This document shows, one piece after another, positions 12,035-21,990 of a DNA stretch of 26,680 nucleotides. How positions within the stretch are numbered: the first letter of the stretch is position 1; every line of letters starts with the position of its first letter. The stretch is from Elysia marginata. Lineage: Eukaryota; Mollusca; Gastropoda; Plakobranchidae. Under the pieces are notes generated by a model, which was given only the letters and a program-made list of their open reading frames with translations, did not search any database and was not told the DNA's origin. Made by a program: the position numbers and the translations under genes. Location: positions 59,083-85,762 of the forward strand of contig BMAT01013347.1 in NCBI GenBank assembly GCA_019649035.1. Direction: 5' to 3'.

Positions 12035-12424
12035 CTTCTTTCCGCAGGCTTACCTTTTGCATGTCTATTTTCTGTTTTTGAGTTTCCCCTCAATGCCTTC
12101 TCTTTGCTTTGTATCTCCCTGTTTTATCCTCCCCTTTATCAGAGTTTACATATCTCTCTCAATATGTCTTTACATCTCTGTTTGGTCATGTCTGACTGTC
12201 TCTCTCTCTATTTAGGCCACATACCATGAATTTACCGTCTGTGTGTCTGCGACCATTCTGTTTTCTGCCACGTATATGTATCTGTTTGTAGGCCTACATG
12301 TCTGTCTGTCTCTTTGCTCCCACCTTCTCTTTTGGCCCTAAACCACGAGTTTCTGTTGCAAGATATATCTCAATAGCATACATTAGATCAAGACTCTAAA
12401 CACGGGTTTTAGTTTATACTGCAA
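12035..12424 (+). repeat. Divergent direct repeat, copy A
   Basis: A pyrimidine-rich block that begins CTTCTTTCCGCAGGCTTA and shares ordered segments with 12630-12833: GAGTTTC, ATCTGTTTGTAGG, ACATGTCTGTCT, CACCTTCTCTTTTGGCCC, GAGTTTCTG, TGCAAGAT, TTTTAGTTTAT. It is about 180 bases longer than copy B because of extra sequence after GAGTTTC. No coding frame is supported. The element class is unknown. Confidence 0.7.
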
Positions 12425-12629
12425 GGTCTATGTGAATTTCAAACCAGCTGAGTCTAGATAATTTGTACTTTAAAAAAGGCTTTTATTTGAAGCAGCAAAG
12501 GTGTAGGCTCTAGAACCTAGATAGATCTAGATTTCTAGATCTGCTTGGCTCACATCGCAGTCGTTCACCAAAGCTGCCTATAAATAAAGTTTCGCATCTC
12601 TCTTCAAATTTAATTTCTCAATGATTTAG

Positions 12630-12833
12630 CTTCTTTCCGCAGGCTTAAATCTACCTTCTGCGCGTCTAATATTCTGTCTATGAGTTTCGCTCTTTCTACA
12701 TCTGTTTGTAGGTTACATGTCTGTCTCTTCCTCTCCTACCTTCTCTTTTGGCCCAATACTATGAGTTTCTGCTGCAAGATTAATTTGATAACATACATCT
12801 AGATTTAGATTCTTTAGCATGATTTTAGTTTAT
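12630..12833 (+). repeat. Divergent direct repeat, copy B
   Basis: Shorter partner of the block at 12035-12424, same orientation and segment order. CTAGATCTAG-type sequence lies between the copies (about 12515-12543). This could be a local duplication or two insertions of one dispersed family. Confidence 0.7.
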
Positions 12834-14148
12834 GCCAGTATGTGGACCTAAAACAAATGAGTATGGGCTAGTAACTGTTCGGCTGCAACATAATTTAGAC
12901 TAAGCAGCTAAGGGACAGATAGATCTATTTGGCTCAGAGCTAAACGAGACATGACAATTGACATCATGGTTCTCACGGACGTCCGCAAAAACCGAGCTTG
13001 TTAGTAGGCCTATAGTCCTTCTCAGCTAATTTAGGTCAAGAAATTGCTATATAGCATGTCACCCGTTAATGAGCGTGTATAGCAAAAAACTCAACAACGG
13101 AAAAAAAATTATTTCTCCTTGATTTAGCCTAAAATAGTAAAAAAGATCAGATTTTGGTGCATGTCCTTAGAATGATGCATTACCCTACCTTACAACACAA
13201 AATTGGGTTTTTTTTAGCCATTTTCCTAACCTGCAGCGGTTAGCAAAAAAATTATCTATTTTTTTAAAATATAGGCATTCCCAGGTTTTAAAGATATATT
13301 TGAATGATTTTACAGATTCATGGAATTAAATTCTTCACAAACAATTGATAAAGAAAAAATGCTAGAGTAAATTTTTGTTGAAGTTTTCGTCAACCTCTAT
13401 GATAAAAAAGGTAATGGGAGGATCAAAGATTTAATATTGTTAAAAAACTCTGTTTAAGAGCCGGCACTAGTTTTAATGTTTTCACATCACAATATGTGTA
13501 CCATAATAAGTAAAATGCAAAGCTATGAAGTAAACCAGGCATCTCTTGTTTGATATTGTTTCTATTAAATAAAGTGTAAAACAACAAAGTCTTCTTGAAA
13601 TATGACATTCAAAAATTTAGTTTCTCAGAAATGATAACTACAGCGAAAACTTTCAAATTCCCAAAGTCTAATAATCTAAATTTCTCATAATTTGAAGTTT
13701 TCATTCCTCTTTGGCTTTGTTAGATTTGAACTCATAATTCAAATCAAAGTTCAGTTCTCTTCATTCAAAGTTCATATTGAGGCCTACAGAAAGTTTTCCT
13801 TATAATCCTCAGCATTTTACTTCTTCAAAGCATGAAAAATTCATGGCAAGCACTCACTACACAATGTTCATAACCTAGGACCCACATAGAAGTGTCATTG
13901 GCTTATGGATTAAGTTTGTGTTTACGTAAGTGTGGGGTGAGAGGAAGGTGCCATAGAACTGACATGTGGACTAGTATATAAACCCGGTCCATTGTGTATA
14001 ATTATAAATCAAAGCCTCCTAAATTAAAGCTTTTCTTCATCTCCAAGAGATTCGAATTATGAGGTTTCCACTGTACAGTATTTAGAAATATAAAATCATT
14101 GATTGCTTCAGAGAGACCTTGAAGTTAAAAAAAAAAAAAAGCAGGATT

Positions 14149-14154
14149 TTTATT
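14149..14154 (-). terminator. Putative polyadenylation signal of the DUF3504 transcript
   Basis: AATAAA on the minus strand lies about 225 bases past the TGA stop of the DUF3504 exon. A 14-base T tract follows about 9 bases later (14140-14127 on the minus strand), as expected of a downstream U-rich element. This supports a real 3' end before the BEN exons. Confidence 0.55.
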
Positions 14155-14378
14155 GAAAATTGTTAAGTTAAAATTATAGGAAAAATAGCATGATTTGGAA
14201 ACAGCTTTGGAAGAACTTAAAGCAAGACAATTTTTAAGGGCTTGAACAATAAAGTAAAATGACCCTGCTTATCATAAATTCTTTCAGGCAAACTGAAAAT
14301 TGAAATCCATAACTGTGCTATGATAACCATAAAATAGTCTTGAGATTTACATATTATATATGTATTTTCAATCAACTG

Positions 14379-15190
14379 TCACTGAATCCGGCTTGTTGCA
14401 CTTGTTTCAGGATTGACATGATTTAGACTCAGCATGGCTTGATAGTACTCTTCAGAACAGTTTAGAACACAGGCATTTGTATAAATGCGACTTAACTTGG
14501 CCAAAGATGAAATTTTCTTCATAAAGCTTTTCTCTTTATAGTCCCTAATATCCTCTGGTAGGTACCACACACCCTTAATTTGTAAATCTTTAGATGCAGG
14601 AACCTGCAACATGGCTTTGCCTGATTGATTTCGGTGCTTCATGTAGAGATGCAGAGAGTTCACAGGACAATATCTGCCATCATCAGCTTCTATCACAGTC
14701 ATTTGGTCACAGTTGCCAAGCCCGCAAGTGTTCCAGGTGACAACAAGCTTGCCCAATGAATCATGGGAAAAAAAGAAATGCTCCGCCAGCACCTTACTCC
14801 AATCAAGCTTACTGCCAAAGTTCATCTGCAGTTCAAACCAAACTTTATACAGCAATGACTCTGGAGTAGAGTTCGACAAGGTTCCACTTGTATACATCAG
14901 CTTTATATCAGCCATGCTAATTGTTTTATTCACCTTTACGGAAGTAGACATGAGGCGAGACAAAACTGCATTTGACTGTTTAAATTTATGTGAGGTGGCA
15001 ATATTGACTGATCTTCCTCGTTTGTGCAGATATCGATTAAGGGCTGTGCGAAATGCTAATAGCGCTGTTGCAGAGAAAGAAGACCCATCCTTTTTAAGTC
15101 CTGAAGTGTAGAAGCCCAATAGCATTTGATCTAACTGCTCGTCTGTAAAATCCTCAAACGTCACATTCATTCCATGTAGAGACAGCCATT
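14379..15190 (-). CDS. DUF3504 (Crypton recombinase-derived) protein, terminal exon
   Basis: This is the terminal coding exon of a DUF3504 protein, the family of Crypton-type tyrosine recombinase domains captured in animal genes such as KIAA1958 and QRICH1. The acceptor is GTTCTTTCAG before base 15190. The first two bases complete a GAA codon, giving AREWLSLHGM across the junction. Family hallmarks appear in order: FTDEQLDQMLLGFYTSG, KKDGSSFSATALLAFRTAL, NRYLHKRGRSVNI, a S-x-G-x-L linker, VWFELQMNFG, DGRYCPVNSLHLYMKHRN, GVWYLPEDI, SSLAKLSRIYTN. The protein stops about 30 residues after YTN. The usual Arg after FG, the H-x-x-R after YTN and a catalytic Tyr are all absent, so recombinase activity is very unlikely. 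It probably acts as a structural or DNA-binding domain. An AATAAA at 14149-14154 supports this as a 3' end. Confidence 0.9.
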
Positions 15191-15565
15191 CTGAAAGAAC
15201 ATAAAAACAAGAAAACATCTCTAAAAACACCGCTTTATCTTATTTGAAAATGAAATGTTCTGTCTCTACAAATATCTATTAAGCACGCTAGTAAAAAGTT
15301 AAATACAGGAGGGCCTACGTAAAATTCAAACCTGCTTGTTTAAAAATAATTGTGATCTGGCTGTACTTTTAAAAAAGTAAAAAACATTACATACATATTG
15401 CTTTTTAAAAAAGCAGGTAATTAAAATCAAGACTAACAGCAAAGTTATGACTTGTCCAGTGCAAGTTATAAAGATTTACTTAATTCCGATTTCATATGAA
15501 ACACAATCCTACAGGTTTAGAAAGTTAAAAAAAGCGTGTAAATAGTATTCCAAAAAGAGCCTTAC
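15191..15565 (-). other. Intron before the DUF3504 terminal exon
   Basis: Phase 1 intron of 375 bases with GTAAGG donor and TTCTTTCAG acceptor. It holds nothing else that I can identify. Confidence 0.8.
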
Positions 15566-15748
15566 CTCTTGCCTTAGTAACTGCCCACTTGGTTTGTCGC
15601 ACAGTGTGTAACAATTCCACTCCTTTTGCTTTTGAGTACACGTGTGAGGCTTGACGGGCTGGCATAGAGAGATCAAAGATGGAGCCTACTGGAGATGCTG
15701 TGGACAGGTGGTGGTTTGGCTGCCTGCTACTCAACAGAGCCAGGGAGG
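15566..15748 (-). CDS. DUF3504 protein, exon upstream of the domain core
   Basis: This 183-base exon is bounded by a strong acceptor (TCCTCGTTTCAG before base 15748) and a strong donor (AAGAG|GTAAGG at 15566/15565). It begins with two bases of a split codon and ends with the first base of another, so both flanking introns are phase 1. The translation is SLALLSSRQPNHHLSTASPV, then GSIFDLSMPARQASHVYSKA, then KGVELLHTVRQTKWAVTKAR. The last 15 residues are the first helix of the DUF3504 core-binding region. They continue directly into EWLSLHG of exon 14379-15190, which is the main reason to trust the junction. The first 40 residues are a Ser-rich linker with no recognised domain. The phase also permits splicing to BEN exon 6305-6396. 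Confidence 0.82.
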
Positions 15749-16462
15749 CTGAAACGAGGACCGGTCAATCAAGGTTATCCCAACCTTACCTTAAAGCTCC
15801 ATAAAAGGGCAACAAAATGTCTAAGTACACGACCTTTCTTTGAAAACAGAGATGATTCACAAACGAAAAAAAAAAAAAACTACTGGCGTACGTTCATTAT
15901 AGTTTAAGATTTTAATTCTACAAAAATGAATGGTTTGACAATAAATTTATTTATTGAAAGTTCAAATACTGAATAATGGTTTTGTAAGAACCAGCCTGAT
16001 ATCAAGTGAAAAAAATTGGGTTAGTGTTTGGCATTTGCCTTTGACTCTCAACTTATTGAATCTCTACCATTCTCTACCATGCTGATGTAGTGTGCATTTT
16101 TACCCTACTGTTATTGTGTTTATTTTTTTTTCTTACTAGCCAACTTGCCCCGTCTACCAACAGTAAAAATGAATTATGATGAGAGCAACAGATAGCTAGG
16201 ACTACACTCAAAACTCACTCTTAAAGGCTAAAAGAAAAAAAAAAAACAACCTTAATGAGGTTGTGCTACAAATCCTGTCAAAATCTTTATATCTTAGTAC
16301 TGTCGAGACCTAAGTCTGCATGTAGTTTTAGGTTACTGTAATATTAGATGTAAATAATAGATAAATCTGGATATAGCTTCATTTTTATTTATGTGCATAA
16401 TATATATGTTGATCTACAGTTCCTTTTCCCTGTCTTATTTTTATGTTTCAGAATTCTGCATA

Positions 16463-16765
16463 TTAACCCCTCTAGACCTATAACGTACACTGTACGTCCT
16501 ACTTGTCATGACAAGATGCAGACACAACGTACGTTGTACATCCTCAAATCAGTGGATTTTGCCATTCGCCATGACACTTAGTCCTACAATGTGCAACCCG
16601 TTTTGCACTGCATAAGGGGGGGGGGGGGCATTTAGCACAGAGTTATTTAAAATCTGACATTATAATTGGAGTTCAATGATGTTAAAAGTATACAAATAGT
16701 CCCATTTTTAACCAGGAACTGCCACATCATGGTGATCGACAAAACCTACTTCACAAAGGGGTTAA
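16463..16765. mobile_element. TTAA-bounded element rich in palindromes
   Basis: This 303-base segment starts TTAACCCCTCTAGACC and ends CACAAAGGGGTTAA, so TTAA plus CCCCT is inverted at the two ends, as in piggyBac-type insertions. Only the outer nine bases match well. The left half holds four inverted repeats in 126 bases: 16483-16497, 16502-16515, 16524-16537 and 16591-16608. A G13 run follows at 16616-16628. It has no transposase frame. The palindrome cluster is unlike the two other TTAA elements, so it is a different family. Confidence 0.5.
16616..16628 (+). repeat. G13 homopolymer
   Basis: Thirteen consecutive G in otherwise AT-rich DNA, directly after the palindrome cluster. It may form four-stranded structures and is error-prone in sequencing. 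Confidence 0.9.
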
Positions 16766-17054
16766 AGTGTATGCATCAACATTCCATTTTGTCAAATTTT
16801 ATACATAGGCACTTAGGAAAATTGACGCTCGTTTGGATGCCCTAGAAGGAAATTCCCTAGAAAAGGTTCACATAATTTTGCCAGCGCACTCTTCAGGAAC
16901 ACTGCAAAAAAGACCTTTTTTGTTGAACATACCATTTAGCAGTAAAATCTAAGACTTGACTTTGACGCTTTGATTTCAAAAAGACGCTTTCCAAGACCTC
17001 AACTCAAAAAATATGTAGTTTCAATTTTTAGAGGCTGATGTCTATAAAACATAC

Positions 17055-17205
17055 TGTGACTAGTGTGAGTGTTGGAAGCTCTGGGTTGCCTTGCACCCAT
17101 GGAGAAGACACTGACGTTTTCGATCTTAGCTCCATTAAAATAAGATATATCACTATCAGGGTTTTTGTTTTCAACATTATTAAATACATGTGCCTTAATT
17201 AACAT
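17055..17205 (-). CDS. Possible first coding exon of the DUF3504 gene
   Basis: This is a candidate initial coding exon of 50 codons plus one base. ATG lies at 17205-17203 with G at position -3, and an in-frame TGA sits 10 codons upstream (17235-17233). The donor is CACA|GTATGT at 17055/17054, phase 1, matching exon 15566-15748 (A plus CC gives Thr). The translation starts MLIKAHVFNNVENKNPDSDI and ends with GARQPRASNTHTSH. It matches no domain I know. The Ser/Asn/Thr-rich character continues smoothly into the next exon, and local G+C is higher near the donor. The evidence is only an open frame, a fair start context, a good donor and phase agreement. A longer gene with exons farther upstream remains possible. 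Confidence 0.4.
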
Positions 17206-20200
17206 TCCACCTTTTCTACTTTCCAATGTACATCAGTCAAACTAACAGAACATGTTTTATGAACCTCTTACAAATGTTATTCCAGAAGTATTTGTTAAGA
17301 AAATGTCTTGCCCTTTTTTCTTCAAAGAGCACTATCTAGACAGAACATTTTGAATGAGTTATCTAATGTTAATGGTAAGATCAGATTCGCCTTTACCAAG
17401 AAACAAGGTTGGCTAGGGAAGTGTCAACAGTCCTGTAAATTAAGCACTGTGTTTTGTCACTGAGCTAGCGCATGGCATATCTCAGAGATAGGCAATTTTC
17501 AAATGAGCATACAAAAAAACTCCAACAAAACACAAAACAAAGTGAGTCATTTTCCTCAATGCAAAAAATGAAAATACATGTATGTAGCATATCTCGGTAA
17601 ATAAGAGATGCCATGTAGGTTCAATGATTGATTATTTCAAAAGTATAAAAATGAGATATATGGCATTTGGTAGCGCAATGACAATTATTTTTAGTCACTG
17701 CTTTTAGGGTTTGCAAAAAGCAGTTACATTTTTTAAAAATTTGTATCAAAACGCCCTCTTTGAAACAGAATGATTCAAACTTTTAGCTTTTAATTTTACC
17801 TATCAGTATCACACAGCAAACTTTATCCTGAACAGAAAAAAAAAATTTAACTATGCAAAATATAAGAATGTTGCATGCATATTCTATTTATGGAAAAAAA
17901 AATCAAAACTTGCGATCAGTTCAGATATCAAACAAAGAACCTAAACCTTTGTCCAAAGGATGAAACAATAAAGTGCTCTTCGAGACAATTTGGAAAGTCT
18001 CAGTGAAAGTAAAGATCTAAAGAACCCAACCTTAAATTATTGTGACATTTCATAGTAAAAAGAACTAGTTACTTTTTTTTTTACCCTAGAGGTGTCATAT
18101 ATTAATTTTTGCGTCTAGTTTGAATTAGCTCTAGTGCTAAAAATGAAATTCCTCTTTTGAGGCAAATTTAATCAGCCAGCCGACACTTCTTGGGTTAAAG
18201 GACGTTCCTGATAGAAAGTGCCCTAAACTAAAGACCAAAGAACATTTTGTAAAAAAAGGAGTTGGAAATTTGCCATAAAATTTAATCACTTATCAATCGA
18301 TCAAAGAGGAACAGGTTTTTGGTGGTAAAGGATATTTAGCACTTCCTCAAACCTTTTGAGTTAAAAGTTCTGTTACGTTACAAAGGATTTTAAATCCCTT
18401 TATGAAATGAGTGTACTGTTACATAGAGCTGGTCTTTCTGACATTACCGGTACATAAAAAATGATTTTAATGCTATTTATTTTCAAAATTGAGTCCATGT
18501 ATAGGAAACAAACAAGAATTTAAAAACCTCTCAACATACCAATAGTTCTAGTTCATTCAAACATCTCTTACCATTGAATATACATGTAACTCTATTAAGA
18601 CAGGGACAAGTAAACTTGGAGTTTTGGTCCTACTAATTCTAAGTACACTGAGCAGAGTTTTTTTTTTTTTTACCCCATGAACAACCACCATAGTTACAAG
18701 AACTATTGATATTTAATGCCGCTGTTTTTCTCTTTTCAGGCCCTATAAATTATTTTGGGAAATAAGAGAACCCACATGAATGACATCGGTGATAGAAATT
18801 ACAGCAAAAACAATGATATAAAACAAACATGAAGACAAAGAAAAGTGTCAAAAGCCACTTGCCACTCAGATACTAAGAGTCTATACTATTTTTAGACAGC
18901 CTTTTCTCACCGCTCCTCTCTTTAAGCATGTTAGGTTTCTAGACTATTTAAGGGCTGTCCCATAGACCTGTGGTACAATGTAGTCTGCAACGCTTACCCT
19001 CCTCTCAATAAAAATCCAAATCGTTTTTAAACTTGTGCTTGGCATTATACGAATAACTGCTATAATGTTCTTGAAAAAAAAAGTTCTTGTTACGACTCGT
19101 GTAACCATATTCCACTATATTTAAAGACAATATTCCAATATATTGCACTTTGCTTTACTTAAAAATGCCTTGCTGAAAATAGTAAGGTTTTTTTCATTTT
19201 CATTTCTTTGGCCACTAAAAAATACAGTCAGTGTACAAGTGTTTGGTTTTTGTTAAATGGAGATTTTGTTTTATCTCTGATGTTTTCAAACTCCTTCTGT
19301 ACCCCACTATGCTAGGATGCTTTAACTAATTTAAGAAGATTTAACAGCATCTGTTTCATCCTAGTTAAACACATTTTATATTACCTAATTGAGCTGATCA
19401 TTTTTATTTCCAGTCCCATCATATGATGTAGATTTAATTAAACAAACAATTATGTGACTTTGTCTTTAATTTTCAGATGATTAAACTAGATGATTGATCA
19501 CAAGATCATTTTACATAATGATTGAGATATAAAACTTTTGCCTATCTTTTTTCCTCAGGTAACTTATTTGTTACAGCCGCAATTGAATTTGGTCGTACAA
19601 ACTTATCGTCAAGTTTTTCAGCTTTTCCCTTTAAATTGTAATAATAATATTTAAAAAAAAACCACAGACACAAAAGAAGGAGAGAGAAAGAAATATGAGT
19701 ACATAAAGGTAGCAGGACAGAGAAATAATTTAATTCGGAAAAAACTAACTTCTTTATAACAGTTTCAGTGTTTATTACTAATCTTAATGCAGAGCTGCAA
19801 GCCGCTTATGCTCAAAAAGCAGGAAAATTTTACACTCTGGAAGTGCCCTGGTAGAACTCTTAATTTTGGATGTTTTCTTTAACATTAAGTCATAATTTTT
19901 TAAAGTTTCCCTGCTTTTAAGCTACATAAAACTGCTAAAAAATTGTATTTCCTGCAAAAATTGGAAAACTTGCATCCCTGTTTATGTCCTAGACATTCTA
20001 AACGTCTACCAAAAACAGCACCATAAAAATCTCTATTTTAACATTTAATTTTGATTGAGCCATCTATCAATCATTTTATGAAAAAGATCATAAGAAAACT
20101 AATATGCCTTGTTTACTTATTTTTTGTCTAACTGGCTTGCTCAATGTAGTAAATCAGTTTCAGTGCTAAAAAGACATCCTTTAATTTTTAATAATGAAGA

Positions 20201-21172
20201 CTTGCCACATAAGATCTAAAAAATGTATTCAATTGCATCCACTAGAGCCAAACATTTAGACGAGCATGAATGTTTTACATTGTATGTTGATGTAACTTTT
20301 GGTTTTATGTTAGTAGGCCCTTACTGCAGCATTGTTTTGAAAAGAAAAGGGTAAATTTTAGTGATTGCATCACCTCTAGGCCAACTTCTGCACAAATATT
20401 AAACATAAGCAGCTTTAAAAAAATTGAGGGAAGAAAAAAGGAGGATTTGATATCCATATTAAATATAACTCTGAAAAACTCAACATTTTCTTGGATATTG
20501 ACTGGGGTGTTGGCAAAAGAAGATAGACAAACTTCAAAAACCTATTTTTAAAAAAATTGCATCAATGACAATGTGTTTTTGTTCTAGTCCTACTCCTCCT
20601 GTAATATAACTGCAAAATCCGCCTTTGAGAAATAATATCATCCCCAACCCCTTTATTTTAAATAAGAGATGTGTATACAAATCTACCAGCTCACAATAAT
20701 ATCTAATAACAAAAGAGAGCACACACTAATAAATGCTTATGATGATTTTTAATGATAATACACAAACATACATATTTCAAATCGATGTCTTAAAGTATAT
20801 CTAAAATGATTGAAAAATATGATTCATCTAAACTACAATATGAAAATTATATTTCAAATGGTAATATTAGGAAATCTGATTTACAAAGTCAAAAGCAATC
20901 ACCATTGAACCATAATGTTGTTGAATGTTTGGGTTGATTTACTTCACTGAATTAACTGGAGACACCAAAGGGAAAATGTACCTTTGTTTCCTTCCTTCAA
21001 ATTGGAAGGTTTTTTGGCCTTGATTAAAAACCAGTTAGGTTGAGAATGTTAGTCAATAAACACTTAAAGAGGGGATTGGTGTGGGAGCTTTTGGGTAGAG
21101 CATAGTTGTTTACATTTTAACTACCCTTCATAATGAAGAGATTTTTAAAATTGGATAAAAAATGCTTTAGAC
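17206..21172. other. Upstream or intronic stretch, no gene seen
   Basis: AT-rich DNA upstream of the candidate first exon. Minus-strand donor-like sites (for example near 18571 and 18997) do not pair with open frames and acceptors. It contains a T14 run (18658-18671) and a hAT-like short element (19790-19980). Confidence 0.5.
19790..19980. mobile_element. hAT-like short element, copy 1
   Basis: The left end CAGAGCTGCAAG and the inverted right end CAGGGATGCAAG form imperfect terminal inverted repeats of the CAG-x-G-x-TGCAAG type seen in hAT superfamily elements. Both ends recur in the copy at 22803-23030. A clear 8-base target duplication is not visible. It is too short (191 bases) to encode a transposase. 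Confidence 0.55.
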
Positions 21173-21421
21173 TTAAAGTTCTGTAGCATTCCAACAAAAA
21201 GACTTCAGTTGACTTTTTCTTGTAAGATTGACAATTTTGTTTGCCAACATTGAATATATTAACTCAACCCCACCTATAGTGCCCGCCGTCGCCTGATTGG
21301 ACCACACTACTGTGTATCCATATCGCCCAATCACCATTGCTTTCATAGTGTACTTTTGGTAGCTTAGTAATGCCGTAAATCTTGCGTAAACCTCTTCTTC
21401 TTTTAGAGGAGATCTTAAGCG
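21173..21421 (-). other. CpG-richer block with two overlapping open frames and CCAAT boxes
   Basis: This block (core about 21270-21420) has more CpG than its surroundings. It contains CCAAT pentamers in both orientations (ATTGG in 21297-21301, CCAAT in 21328-21332). On the minus strand one frame is open for 82 codons from stop to stop (21421-21173; ATG-initiated part 57 codons, with QKYTMKAMVIGRYGYTVVW). A second frame is open for about 53 codons (KIYGITKLPKVHYESNGDW). I recognise neither. It could be a promoter, a captured gene fragment or the end of a dispersed repeat. Confidence 0.3.
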
Positions 21422-21733
21422 TTATTTAGGTTACATGTATTTTTATTTCACTTTTGGTCGACAAACAAGCCGAAGCGGGTTCGTTAAAGTTGACCGTTTT
21501 TCAGTACGACTTGGCACACATTTCTAGACCTAGATCTGCCTGCGTCTGATATGGCAGATGTTAACTTCTCTTTTTCTTTAGAAGCGTTATTTAGGTTATT
21601 TTCATTTCACTTTTGGTCCACAAATAAGCCGAAGTGGGTCCGTTGAAGCTGACCATTTTTCAGTACGATTTTAGACACATTTCTGACCTAGATTCTAGAT
21701 CTAGCTGCCTCCGATATGGACGATTTATCTCCC
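21391..21733 (+). repeat. Tandem duplication of about 170 bp, two copies
   Basis: Copy 1 (21391-21560) and copy 2 (21564-21733) share GCGTTATTTAGGTTA, TTTCACTTTTGGTC, AAGCCGAAG, TTTTTCAGTACGA, CACATTTCT and a CTAGATCT-rich end followed by GATATGG. Substitutions are scattered, so the duplication is not recent. It directly abuts the CpG-richer block at 21173-21421 and may be part of the same element. A perfect 12-base palindrome (GGCTCATGAGCC) follows at about 21760-21771. Confidence 0.8.
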
Positions 21734-21807
21734 TTCTCTTAGGGACAGGGCTTGAACTGGGCTCATGAGCCTAGGGGGGATTGAGTTTTATCATTTATTC
21801 CACTGTC

Positions 21808-21990
21808 ATGGCAAGTATTTTTAGAGCTATTTGTCGTGATAAGTTTTTTATTAGTCAAGCTCATACACAAATATTTTGCATAAGTACTCAAAACAAGATA
21901 CTGACAACTCATTTTGACATTCCATCTATATTACAAAACCATTTACAATTTCCATTGCAAAATTCTTTTCAAAATATTGGAAGAAAATGA
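21808..21990 (+). CDS. Weak candidate small ORF, 60 aa
   Basis: An ATG with G at -3 and G at +4 opens a 60-codon plus-strand frame (MASIFRAICRDKFF at the start, LQFPLQNSFQNIGRK at the end) ending in TGA. The Arg-containing, acid-poor start would suit a mitochondrial presequence. The CpG-richer CCAAT block lies 400 bases upstream on the same side. I do not recognise a family and codon use is AT-driven, so chance is the leading explanation. Confidence 0.15.
   Translation: MASIFRAICRDKFFISQAHTQIFCISTQNKILTTHFDIPSILQNHLQFPLQNSFQNIGRK

Larger units (their letters stand above)
6397..14148. other. Long stretch between BEN and DUF3504 exons, no confirmed exon
   Basis: This is either one large intron of a combined gene or the 3' flank of the DUF3504 gene plus 5' introns of a separate BEN gene. 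I looked for minus-strand donors with open upstream frames. Those near 8970 (TTTG|GTGAGT), 9531, 10389 and 12052 lack a matching acceptor or contain stops. It holds a TTAA-bounded short element (11213-11433), a divergent direct repeat (12035-12833) and a weak alternative exon (7187-7346). Confidence 0.6.
15749..17054 (-). other. Presumed intron upstream of exon 15566-15748
   Basis: Phase 1 intron if exon 17055-17205 is real (GTATGT donor, CGTTTCAG acceptor). It carries the palindrome-rich TTAA-bounded element at 16463-16765. Confidence 0.45.

Noticed and set aside
12976-12985. Perfect 10-base palindrome CGGACGTCCG as a CRE-like site
   Set aside because: It lacks the TGACGTCA core and has no promoter context.
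21470-21490. GGGTTCGTTAAAG as a tRNA/SINE B box
   Set aside because: It matches only part of the B-box consensus and no properly spaced A box or cloverleaf could be found.
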